Shown: positions 54,576 through 62,745 of the stretch, in pieces
Numbering within the stretch: position 1 is the first letter of the stretch
Layout of the letters: each line of letters begins with the position of its first letter
Assembly (NCBI GenBank): GCA_903828455.1
Contig: CAIKMJ010000014.1
Coordinates: 1-64,000, forward strand
Reading direction: 5' to 3'
DNA length: 64,000 bases
From: an uncultured Acidobacteriia bacterium
Lineage (GTDB): Bacteria > Acidobacteriota > Terriglobia > Bryobacterales > Bryobacteraceae
Translations under genes and position numbers: made by a program
The notes under the pieces: generated by a model
The model's database searches: none
Told to the model about the DNA's origin: nothing
Seen by the model: the letters and a program-made list of their open reading frames with translations, nothing else

Positions 54576-55669
54576 TCAGCCCAGCGGCACCTGCTCCACA
54601 ATCTCGATGCCGAACCCTTCGAGCGCCACAATCCGGCGCGGATGATTGGTCAGCAGCCGGATGGTGTGCAGCCCCAGATCCGAAAGAATCTGCGCTCCCA
54701 CGCCCACTTCGTGCTGCGGCGGCGCCTGCGAATCGTTGCGGTCGTGCCCGGCAATGCGGCCATTCTCGGTCCGCAGACTCAGCCGCGTCTGGTGCAGGTA
54801 GACCAGCACGCCGGCGCCGGCTTCGGCAATCTGCTTCATCGCCATCCGCACATTCCGCTGGCAGTCGCAGCTGGTGGAGCCGAACACGTTGCCGTACGAG
54901 CAGTGCGAATGCATCCGCACCAGCACGCGTTCGGCGCCGGCCACGTCGCCGCGCACCAGCGCCACGTGCGACTCGCTGCTCAGATCGCTCGAAAACAGGA
55001 ACGTGCGGAAGTCGCCGAACTCGGTCGAAATCACGCCCTCGGCCCGGCGGTGGATGATCCGTTCGTGGCGCAGCCGGTAGCGAATCAGGTCGGCCACCGA
55101 AATCATCCTGAGGCCGTGGCGCACGCAGAATTCCCTGAGCTGCGGCACGCGCGCCATGGTGCCGTCCTCATTCATGATTTCGCAGATGACTCCGGCCGGG
55201 CTCAGCCCCGCGAGGCGCGACAAATCGACCGCCGCTTCCGTTTGTCCGGCGCGAACCAGCACGCCGCCGTCGCGCGCGCGCAGCGGGAAAACGTGGCCCG
55301 GCCGCGCGAGGTCATGCGGCCGGTCGCCGGATTGACCGCCGCCAGAATCGTGTTGGTGCGATCGGCGGCGGAAATGCCCGTGCTGACTCCTTCGCGGGCG
55401 TCGATCGATTCGCAGAACGCCGTGCCGAAATTCGACGTATTGACCGGCGACATGAGCGGCAGCCGCAGTTCGTCGCAGCGCTGGCCGGTCAGCGTCAGGC
55501 AGATGAGGCCGCGGCCGTGGACCGCCATGAAGTTGATGATTTCGGGCGTGACCTTTTCGGCGGCAATGGTCAGATCGCCCTCGTTTTCGCGGTCTTCGTC
55601 GTCCACGACAACTAGCATTCGACCGGCGCGGGTCTCTTCGATGGCTTCGGGGATGGAAGCAAATGGCAT
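54576..55669 (-). pseudogene. ribBA: Frameshifted RibBA-type gene (DHBP synthase plus degenerate GTP cyclohydrolase II domain)
   Basis: The N-terminal part (from 55669) is a normal 3,4-dihydroxy-2-butanone 4-phosphate synthase with [17 protein letters not shown] and [20 protein letters not shown]. At about 55305-55330 the frame breaks; the next frame continues correctly with [17 protein letters not shown] and [13 protein letters not shown]. One base seems lost. The C-terminal domain has [17 protein letters not shown] (Zn Cys) but [10 protein letters not shown] replaces the RQEGRGIGL active loop, so cyclohydrolase activity is unlikely. It may be a sequencing error or a true lesion; RibB needs the region after the break. 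Confidence 0.85.
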
Positions 55670-55685
55670 GGTCACGGGAAGTACC

Positions 55686-55691
55686 AATATA
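55686..55691 (-). promoter_or_regulatory. Putative -10 element (TATATT) of ribBA
   Basis: TATATT on the minus strand lies 16 nt before the ATG at 55669. It rules out the GTG at 55687 as a start. Confidence 0.4.
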
Positions 55692-55751
55692 GCGTTGGAC
55701 CGCAGTCGGGCGGCCGCGCGGCCGCCGCCGGATGCGCCTTAGTAGTCTTAA

Positions 55752-56528
55752 ATGAGACGGATGAGTTACGAGAAAGAATTGACGTTAGTGGCGGAGATCG
55801 CCCGTGAAGCCGGCAAGCTCGCGCTGGAAATCCACCGGGGAAACCTCGGAATCGAGTGCAAGGCCGACGCCTCGCCGGTGACCATCGCCGATAAGGCGTG
55901 CGAAAACCTGATTGTGACCGAACTGACCCGGGCCTTCCCGGAAGACGGCCTGATGGGCGAGGAAGGCGCCATGCGCGAGTCCGCCAACGGCCGGCGCTGG
56001 ATCATCGACCCCATCGACGGCACGCGCGACTTCATCCGCCACACCCGGGCGTGGACCATCCTGATCGGTCTCGAAGAGGAAGGCCGGATCGTGGCCGGCT
56101 TCGAATACTTTCCCGCCACCGGCGAGATGTTCAAGGCCGCCAAAGGACACGGCGCCTGGTGGGACGACAAACCGATGCGCGCCTCCGCCGTGGTCAGGAA
56201 GAGCGAGGCTATGCTGGGCGTCAACGGCCTGAGCTACCTCTATCGCTACCCGTTCGCACCCGACTTTGTGCAATGGATTTCCGGCTTCTGGACCGTGCGC
56301 AGTTCGGGCGGTTGCCTCGATGCCATGATGGTGGCGAGCGGCCGCTCCGAAGCCTGGATCGAACCGCAGGCGCAGCCCTGGGATCTGGCGCCGCTCAAGA
56401 TCATCGCCGAGGAAGCCGGCTGCGTGACGTTCGACTTTGCGGGCAACGACACCATCTACGGCGGGAACTTCGTGATCACCGTGCCCGCGCTTGCCGATGA
56501 GATCCGCGAGTTCGTCAGCCGTCGCTGA
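55752..56528 (+). CDS. Inositol monophosphatase-like, probable histidinol-phosphatase (HisN-type)
   Basis: A 258-residue phosphatase with [22 protein letters not shown] and [16 protein letters not shown]. The FIRHTRAW segment resembles HisN-type histidinol-phosphatases more than SuhB. It would dephosphorylate histidinol phosphate, but other phosphomonoesters are possible. The first ATG is used; a second ATG is at 55761. Confidence 0.8.
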   Translation: MRRMSYEKELTLVAEIAREAGKLALEIHRGNLGIECKADASPVTIADKACENLIVTELTRAFPEDGLMGEEGAMRESANGRRWIIDPIDGTRDFIRHTRAWTILIGLEEEGRIVAGFEYFPATGEMFKAAKGHGAWWDDKPMRASAVVRKSEAMLGVNGLSYLYRYPFAPDFVQWISGFWTVRSSGGCLDAMMVASGRSEAWIEPQAQPWDLAPLKIIAEEAGCVTFDFAGNDTIYGGNFVITVPALADEIREFVSRR

Positions 56529-56543
56529 CGCGGCGGAACTGAG

Positions 56544-57371
56544 CTACTTGCGCTGGCTGCGGCGAATGGCCGCGACCATGGTCAGCAGCTTTTGCGCCTC
56601 TTTGTCGCGGCCCATCTGGTGCAGCAGCGCGGCGTGGTCGTCCATGGTCTGCGCCAGCACGGGACTGGTGATGCCGAGCGTGGTCTCCTGGATCTTCTCC
56701 GCCAGCTTGTAGCGCGGTTCGGCAAGGTCGAGCTTGCCCTGTCCCTGGAACACCATGGCGAGGCTGTGCTGCGCTTCGGCCAGATCGGGATTCTGAATGC
56801 CGCCGTCCTTCTCGCGAATATCCGCGCAGCGGCGCAACGGTTCTTCCGCATCCACAAAGCTCTTCAGAATGCGGTAGGCGTCGCCCAACATGCACAGCGC
56901 CGAAGCGGTCTTGAGACTGGTCGCGCCCAGCAGCCCCTGGTAGGAGAGCATCGCCTTCTGGATATAAGGCAGAGCCGCCTGATGGTGGTTCTGATCGAAC
57001 ATCACCGTAGCGATGTTGAAGTTGACGTTGGCGACGTCGATGCTGCCCGCGCCATAAGCCTTTTCGAGGATGCCCAGCGCGCGATGGTAGGAGGTTTCGG
57101 CCTCTGAGTACTTCTTCTCCGCCCGGTAGATCAGGCCCAGACTATTGAGCGTGGTGCCGACGCGGGCGTCTTCGGGCCCGAAGCGCTCGGCTTCGTGCAT
57201 GGCATGCACGAAAATGGCCTCCGCATCGGTGTAGTGACTGGAGCTGGCGGCGTAAAGCGCCTGCATCACCAGCCGTTTCCATTGCTCTTCGGCATCGCTG
57301 TTCTGGCTGCGCGCGGGAGCGCAGATCAGAAGCGAAAACACGAGCACCAAAGCGGAAACGCGGGATATCAC
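56544..57371 (-). CDS. Secreted TPR-repeat protein
   Basis: A 275-residue protein with a signal peptide (about 1-22, ending ARSQ). At least five tetratricopeptide-like repeats follow, for example TTLNSLGLIYRAEKKYSEAETSYHRAL, of the NB-ARC/kinesin-light-chain type. It is the last gene of a leftward group with the receiver-like and kinase genes. It probably binds a partner protein. The GTG start is preceded by a TATTCT hexamer. Confidence 0.8.
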   Translation of the reverse strand: MISRVSALVLVFSLLICAPARSQNSDAEEQWKRLVMQALYAASSSHYTDAEAIFVHAMHEAERFGPEDARVGTTLNSLGLIYRAEKKYSEAETSYHRALGILEKAYGAGSIDVANVNFNIATVMFDQNHHQAALPYIQKAMLSYQGLLGATSLKTASALCMLGDAYRILKSFVDAEEPLRRCADIREKDGGIQNPDLAEAQHSLAMVFQGQGKLDLAEPRYKLAEKIQETTLGITSPVLAQTMDDHAALLHQMGRDKEAQKLLTMVAAIRRSQRK

Positions 57372-57378
57372 TGGTTCC

Positions 57379-57384
57379 AGAATA
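57379..57384 (-). promoter_or_regulatory. Putative -10 element (TATTCT) of the TPR gene
   Basis: TATTCT on the minus strand lies 7 nt before the GTG at 57371. Confidence 0.45.
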
Positions 57385-57409
57385 GCGAAATCCCTGTGCT
57401 AATTGGAGT

Positions 57410-57817
57410 TTACTGGTACGGGTACCGGAGGTTAACTTCCGGCGCGGCAGCGGCGAGGACGCCGGCAATATTTTCAAAGAGCGTCCCGCCGGTCTCGTTC
57501 GGCGCGCCATCGATGCGGATCGCGCCGCCTTCGGTTCGGGCTGCCATCTGCAAGGTGCGGACGCCTGGCCGCAGGTTGCGGACGCGGTCGAGAGCGGCAG
57601 CGCTTTCGGGTTCCGCAAAGCCGCTTTCGCCGGACAAACCGGCGAGGACAAGATCGATCGGCACATACGCCCGGGCGGCTATTTCCGCGGCCTCCGCCGC
57701 GTTGCGCGCAAACAGCGCCCGCATGCCGTCGCGCTCAAGCAGGCGGCCCAGAAGGATCAGTACCGCGGGATCCTCGTGAATGATCAGAACGTTGGTGGAA
57801 GTGGTTTGGCGCTTCAT
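57410..57817 (-). CDS. Degenerate receiver-like protein
   Basis: A 135-residue protein. The first part NVLIIHEDPAVLILLGRLLERDGMRALFA has the receiver fold with the acidic pair reduced to HED. The phospho-acceptor position is Ala (DLVLAGLSG), and the usual Lys is not evident. It is probably a non-phosphorylatable pseudo-receiver. It lies between a Ser/Thr kinase and a TPR gene on the same strand. The ATG at 57817 is preferred; an ATG at 57835 adds six residues. Confidence 0.65.
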   Translation of the reverse strand: MKRQTTSTNVLIIHEDPAVLILLGRLLERDGMRALFARNAAEAAEIAARAYVPIDLVLAGLSGESGFAEPESAAALDRVRNLRPGVRTLQMAARTEGGAIRIDGAPNETGGTLFENIAGVLAAAAPEVNLRYPYQ

Positions 57818-57940
57818 GATCTCTAGATCAAACATAGCGCCGGGAGGGGACGCCGCCTATCGGGAAATGCCTGGTCGGGGGCGGGAAACTTTCATAACTT
57901 CGGTTAACACCTCCTAATATCACTGGCGTTATGAGCGGAA

Positions 57941-59731
57941 CTACGGGCCCAGCGTGAAGCGAAGGTAGACGGGGCTTTCTTCGATCTGCACCTGCTGGGT
58001 CTGCGACCGCCCGCCGCGCTGCACGGTGACCGAGTGGGTGCCGGGCGGAAGAGCGATCTGGGCGGGCGTCACGGTGCCGGGCACGGGCTTGCCGTCGATC
58101 GCCACGGTGGCGCCGGACGGGTTGGTGGTGAGCATGAGCGTGCCGGCGGGCAGGCGGAGGGCGACCGTGGGGGCATCCATGGCGGCTTCGCCCACGCGAA
58201 TTTCCCGGTATTCGTTCTTAAAGCCGGCGAGCGAGTAGGTGAGATGGTGGACGCCGGGCGTGCCGTGAAGCATGCAGGGTGAAGTACAGACGGTCAGCGG
58301 ATCGTCGTCGATCGAGACCCGTGCGCCGGGCGGGTTGGAGGTAACCCAGACGTCCTGCGGGCGCGGTTTCGCGGCTGTGGTGGCGGTTGCCGCCGGGGCT
58401 GGCGCGGCAGCGGCACCGGGATCGGCACGAAGCTCGGGAATCGGGCTGGGCTTGGCCGTATCGGTAGCGGGCACGCCGGTGGCACCTGCCGGAGCTGCTG
58501 CCGGATCGGCGGGCGAATCGGGAGCCGGGGCAGCGGCAGGTGCCGGGGCGGGTGGCGTTGCCGGGCTCGCCGATGCGGGTATGGGCAGACGGCTGACCAT
58601 CTGGGTCAGAAAGGCGCCGAGTGCGGGGAACAGGCCGGCCTGCCAGGCAAAGACCGAGGTGAGGCCGAGTGCGACGACGATACCCGCCAGAATCGGAAAC
58701 AGCGGCGAGCGCGAGTGGCGGCGAGTGCGCTGGGGTGGATTCAGGCCGAGACGCGGCCGGCCTGGCGGCGGTGGCGGTGGGGCGATGCCGCGTTCCTCAT
58801 GCGCCGGTTCGGCGAAGCTGGTGGGCAGCGAACGGGAAGCATTGGCGGCGAGCGGCGCCCAGCCGCGCGACTCGGCGCAGGCAATGGACAGCGCCTCGAT
58901 GAAGGCCGTACAGGTGGGATAGCGGCCGGCGGGCGTTTTGGCGAGCGCCCTGCGGAGCACCTGATCGATTTGCGGCGTGAGGGTCGGGTTGAGGCGGTGC
59001 GACTCGATGGGTTGTTCGGCGACGATGCGGTACACGACCGTGCTGAGGTGTTCGCCCTGGAAGGGCCGCTCGCCGGTGAGCATTTCATAGGCGATGACGG
59101 CGAGCGAGAACTGGTCCGAGCGCCCGTCGAGCGAGCGGCCCTGCACCTGTTCGGGCGACATGTAGCCGGGCGTGCCGGTGACCGAACGGGTCTCGGTGGT
59201 GTTGCCCGGCGTCATGGATTTGGCGATGCCGAAGTCGGCGATCTTGACCGAGCCGTCCTCGTCGATCATGATGTTGCCGGGCTTCACGTCGCGGTGGACG
59301 ACGCCGCGGGTGTGGGCGTAGTCGAGCGCGGCGGCGCACTGGCGCAGGAGATGGAACATCTGCTGGCCCGGGATGGGCTTGCGGCCGGAGAGGGCGCGGT
59401 CGAGCGTGGGGCCGTTGACCAGCGCCATGGCGATGTAGGCGACGCCGTCGTCCTCATCGGTGTCATAGATGGTGACGATGTTGGGGTGGGAGAGGACGCC
59501 GGCGGAGCGGGCTTCGCGGAAGAGACGCTCGCGGAGTTTCTGCTGGCGGGCGGGATCGTCGATGTCGCGGATGCGGATGGTCTTGATGGCGAGCGGGCGG
59601 CCGATGGCGGGATCGGAGGCGAGGTAGACGACGCCCATGGCGCCGCGGCCGAGCTCGCCTTTGAGCTGGTAACGGCCGATGTGGTCGGGCGTCGGGCTTT
59701 GGCCGGGCGTCGGAATGGCTTGCTCCGCCAT
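57941..59731 (-). CDS. Transmembrane Ser/Thr protein kinase with extracytoplasmic PEGA domains
   Basis: A 596-residue protein. The Hanks-type kinase domain (about 20-280) has GELGRGAMGVVYLA, ATP Lys 50 (LAIKTI), HRDVKPGN and DFGIAK, and an activation loop with TGTPGYMSPEQV. A proline-rich linker and a membrane helix (about 345-368) follow. A Pro/Ala-rich stalk leads to two PEGA domains (VWVTSNPPGARVSIDD; LMLTTNPSGATVAIDG). This is a receptor-like kinase; the ligand is unknown. Confidence 0.95.
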   Translation of the reverse strand: MAEQAIPTPGQSPTPDHIGRYQLKGELGRGAMGVVYLASDPAIGRPLAIKTIRIRDIDDPARQQKLRERLFREARSAGVLSHPNIVTIYDTDEDDGVAYIAMALVNGPTLDRALSGRKPIPGQQMFHLLRQCAAALDYAHTRGVVHRDVKPGNIMIDEDGSVKIADFGIAKSMTPGNTTETRSVTGTPGYMSPEQVQGRSLDGRSDQFSLAVIAYEMLTGERPFQGEHLSTVVYRIVAEQPIESHRLNPTLTPQIDQVLRRALAKTPAGRYPTCTAFIEALSIACAESRGWAPLAANASRSLPTSFAEPAHEERGIAPPPPPPGRPRLGLNPPQRTRRHSRSPLFPILAGIVVALGLTSVFAWQAGLFPALGAFLTQMVSRLPIPASASPATPPAPAPAAAPAPDSPADPAAAPAGATGVPATDTAKPSPIPELRADPGAAAAPAPAATATTAAKPRPQDVWVTSNPPGARVSIDDDPLTVCTSPCMLHGTPGVHHLTYSLAGFKNEYREIRVGEAAMDAPTVALRLPAGTLMLTTNPSGATVAIDGKPVPGTVTPAQIALPPGTHSVTVQRGGRSQTQQVQIEESPVYLRFTLGP

Positions 59732-59740
59732 GATGAGATG

Positions 59741-60796
59741 TTACCTTGCCTCGGGGCCGTCTGTCGCCTGGCCTGTTGGGCGGGGGTCTGCTGTCGCCTG
59801 GCCTGTTGGGTGGGGGCCGCCGGGTCGGGGCGACGTGGCGAGCGGGGCATCGAGCACGGTGGCGAGGAAGGACAGGGCGGCGTGGTCCATCCAGAAGCGG
59901 GGATTGCGGCGGGAGAGATAGCCGAGGTGGCCGCCGTATTCGGTGGCGTGGAGCGTGACGTGCGGGTTGGCCTCGATGGCTTCGTGGCGGAAGATGTCGA
60001 AGGGGATGAAGGTATCGTCCTTGGCCTGCAGGAGCAGGGTGGGGACGGCGATGCGGTGGAGGAAGTTCTGCGACGACTGGGTGGCGTAATAGCGATCGGC
60101 ATTGCCGAAGCCGAATGATGGGGCGGTGATGCGGTCGTCGATTTCGTAGAGCGAGTGGGCGCCGGCGAGGTCGCGTTCGGTGAACAGGCCGGTCGAGAGG
60201 ATGCGGCGGCGCATGCGCTTGACGAAGCGGCGGTGATAGAGGATGTTGTCCGGCTGTTCGAGGCGGCGGACGCCGCGGGCGAGGTCGATGGGTGTCGAGA
60301 TGGCGCAGACGCCGGCGATGAGGGAGGCGTCGCCGAGTTCGCCGGCGAGCTTGAGGGCGACATTGCCGCCGAGCGAGAAGCCGATGAGGAAGACGGGCAG
60401 GCCGGATTGCTCGGCGCGGAGCTGCTCGAGGAAGACGCGCAGATCGGAGGTGAGTCCGCCGTGGTAGAGGGTGCGGCAGAGGTTGGCGGTGCCGCCGCAA
60501 CTACGCATATTGAAACGGTGTGCGACGAAGCCGGCGTGGAGCGCATCCCAGGCCATGCTGGCAACGTAGCCGGCTTCACCGGAGCCTTCGAGCCCGTGGA
60601 GCAGGACGACCTGGGCGCGGGCCGGAGCGGCGGGGCGCTGGGTCTGGACGAGCACCTGGGTGTGCGGATCCGTCCGGACGAGCCGGCGCTCCATCGGGAA
60701 CAGGCCGTCGTCGTAGCGGCGGGGCCAGAAGTTCCCGAGGATGGTCAGCAGATGAGGATTGCGGATTAGAGGATGAAAGGGCCGCATGCGGCGCAA
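59741..60796 (-). CDS. YheT-like alpha/beta hydrolase
   Basis: A 351-residue protein. The YheT/EMB8 pattern is NPHLLTILGNFWPR, VVLLHGLEGSGEAGY, the nucleophile Ser in LIGFSLGGNVAL, Asp in QAKDDTFIP and His in YGGHLGYLS. The substrate is unknown; relatives act on lipids or esters. The C-terminal 30 residues contain a duplicated PTGQATADPR/PTGQATDGP segment from a 30-bp DNA repeat. Confidence 0.88.
   Translation of the reverse strand: MRRMRPFHPLIRNPHLLTILGNFWPRRYDDGLFPMERRLVRTDPHTQVLVQTQRPAAPARAQVVLLHGLEGSGEAGYVASMAWDALHAGFVAHRFNMRSCGGTANLCRTLYHGGLTSDLRVFLEQLRAEQSGLPVFLIGFSLGGNVALKLAGELGDASLIAGVCAISTPIDLARGVRRLEQPDNILYHRRFVKRMRRRILSTGLFTERDLAGAHSLYEIDDRITAPSFGFGNADRYYATQSSQNFLHRIAVPTLLLQAKDDTFIPFDIFRHEAIEANPHVTLHATEYGGHLGYLSRRNPRFWMDHAALSFLATVLDAPLATSPRPGGPHPTGQATADPRPTGQATDGPEAR
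59761..59817 (-). repeat. 30-bp tandem duplication at the 3' end of the YheT-like gene
   Basis: Two copies 30 bp apart (from 59761 and 59791) share 27 bases with one change. They encode PTGQAT-type peptides next to the stop codon. Confidence 0.9.
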
Positions 60797-60811
60797 CTCT
60801 CATTCTAGCCG

Positions 60812-62086
60812 CTACATGATATCCGAGTCGTCGCGAACGGTGACTTTGCCTGGCGCGGCGGAGCCGCCGTTTTCCTTGCGGTTGAGGTCGTCGGCGAGAA
60901 TGACGGCTTCGGCGAGATCGCGCATGGAGCGGCGCAGGCGGCGGCTTTCATTGCGCAGCCGGAGATAGGCTTCCTCTTCGGTGAGCTTGTGTTTGTGCTG
61001 CAGGATGCCCTTGGCGCGCTCGATCATCTTGCGGGCTTCGAGGGTGCGCTTCATGTCGAGCGTTTCCGACATGAGGCGTGCATTCTGGATGGCGATGGCG
61101 GCCTGGCCGGCGACGACCTTCACGAAGCCGACTTCTTCCTCGGTGAAGTTGCGCTCGGTGCGGGTGTAAACGTTGATGGAGCCGATGACCTTGCCCTGCG
61201 ACGTGAGCGGGGCGGCGAGCAGCGACATGAGGCCGGACTTGCGGGCCAGTTCGGGATAACGGTACTGCTTTTCCGTATGGATGTTGGGAATGATGATGGG
61301 GTGGCCCTGGCGGATGACGTATTCGATGAGCGAGCCTTCCATGCGGATGGGCATGCGGTGCATGTAATCGGGCGCCGAGCAGCGGGCGGCGCTGACGGTG
61401 AGCTCCTTCTTTTCGTCATCGACGAGAAGGATGGAGCAGACGGCGGAATCGAGCGTTTCGGCCAGCATTTCCGAGATGGCCTGGAGGATGCGTTCGAGAT
61501 AGCTTTCGGCGCTGATGGCCTGGGCGACGGCGGCGAGCGTCTCCATGCGGCGGACGGCGCTCTGCGACTGTTCGGCGAGGCGGGCGCGGGCGATGACGCC
61601 GCCCATCTGTTCGCCGATGAAGGTGACGAGGGCGATTTCGTCGCTCGAATGCTGGTGCTGCTCGCGATGCTGCACGTTGATGACGCCGATGATTTCGCCG
61701 ATGTCGACGAGGGGCACGGAGAGGAAGGCCTCGTAGGTGTCTTCGGGCAGCGTGCTGAAGGCTTTGAAGCGGGAGTCCGCCGAGGCGTTGCTGGCAAGGG
61801 CGACGACGGAGTTGTGCGCAGCCACCCAGCCGGTGATGCCTTCTCCCATCTGGAGGCGCACCTTGCCGATTTCGGCGTCGTGCGGAAGCTGCGAGGCGCG
61901 CAGGACGATTTCGTGCGTTGCGCGGTCGATGAGATACACGAGACAGGCGTCGCTGTGCGTGATCTTCATGATGAGCGACACCATCTCCTGCAGGATCGAG
62001 TCAATGTCCTGATCAGAGCTGACGATGCTGCTGATGCGGTGTAAAAGAGCTACCTGGGTGCTGGACGTCTCGGCCACGTTTACCAC
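60812..62086 (-). CDS. GAF-GAF-ANTAR signalling protein
   Basis: A 424-residue protein. GAF 1 spans about 25-170 (DACLVYLIDRATHEIVLRAS, GEGITGWVAAHN), GAF 2 about 190-340 (AVCSILLVDDEKKELTVSAA). The C-terminal ANTAR domain (about 345-400) has LEARKMIERAKGILQHKHKLTEEEAYLRLR. ANTAR domains bind paired RNA hairpins and prevent termination. No receiver is present, so the signal probably enters through the GAF domains. The start is GTG. Confidence 0.9.
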   Translation of the reverse strand: MVNVAETSSTQVALLHRISSIVSSDQDIDSILQEMVSLIMKITHSDACLVYLIDRATHEIVLRASQLPHDAEIGKVRLQMGEGITGWVAAHNSVVALASNASADSRFKAFSTLPEDTYEAFLSVPLVDIGEIIGVINVQHREQHQHSSDEIALVTFIGEQMGGVIARARLAEQSQSAVRRMETLAAVAQAISAESYLERILQAISEMLAETLDSAVCSILLVDDEKKELTVSAARCSAPDYMHRMPIRMEGSLIEYVIRQGHPIIIPNIHTEKQYRYPELARKSGLMSLLAAPLTSQGKVIGSINVYTRTERNFTEEEVGFVKVVAGQAAIAIQNARLMSETLDMKRTLEARKMIERAKGILQHKHKLTEEEAYLRLRNESRRLRRSMRDLAEAVILADDLNRKENGGSAAPGKVTVRDDSDIM

Positions 62087-62330
62087 GGTGTGTTGTCTCT
62101 CCGTTCCTTAAAAACCAGTGTAGGGAGGCCCGACGGGGCGGGTCCAATTCATTTTTTGTATCGTCACCATCGCGGCAGCGCGGTTGCCGCGCGGCTGGCA
62201 GTGGCGGCGCGGTGAAATCGCCGCGCGGCGGCGGGCCGGTGGGCGCGATCCAGTGATAGCACGCGGAGGGGAGGGTGGGGCGCGGCGGCGGCCGGAAGTG
62301 GTTGATAAGCGGGAGAAGAAATTTGTGACG

Positions 62331-62690
62331 GTGGCGTGACCGGGCGGGGTGGATTGTGGATCGGGTGTCGGGCGGGGTGGGTGACGGATCGGGCGGCGGG
62401 TGGCGGATCGGGTGTCGGGCGGTGCGGGTTGTGGATGGGGTGTCTGGTGGCGTGACCGGGCGGGGTGGGTTGTGGTTCAGGCGGCGGGTGGCGCGGGTTG
62501 TGGATCGGGTGGCGGGTGGCGGATCGGGCGGCGGCGCGGGTTGCGGTTCGGGTGGCGGGTTGCGGATCGGGTGGCGGGCGGGGCGGGCTGTGGATCGGGT
62601 GTCGGGCGGTGCGGGTTGCGGATTGGGTGGCGAGTGGCGCGGGTTGTGGTTCGCGCGCGAGCGGTGGCGCGTGGTGGTGGCGCGGGCGGT
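62331..62690. repeat. G-rich degenerate repeat tract
   Basis: About 360 nt made of imperfect GGGTTGTGGATCGGGTG-like units and G runs. A GTGGCGTGACCGGGCGGGG block occurs at 62331 and again at 62447. Reading frames are open on both strands only because of the composition. In the whole 660-nt gap (62087-62745) I see no convincing gene. Confidence 0.7.
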
Positions 62691-62745
62691 GCGTTGTGCT
62701 CACCGGCGGGAGTTGGCGCCGGAGCGGCAGGAGGCGCGTCGGGGG

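Noticed and set aside
57838-57927. A 12-codon leader peptide (MKVSRPRPGISR) before the pseudo-receiver gene
   Set aside because: The AGGAGG is 14 nt from the ATG and there is no attenuator or codon bias to support a regulatory peptide.
62164-62703. A 179-codon minus-strand frame with RHPIHNP-type repeats
   Set aside because: It is a translation of G-rich repeat DNA; other frames across the same tract are also open, and no start site or domain supports it.
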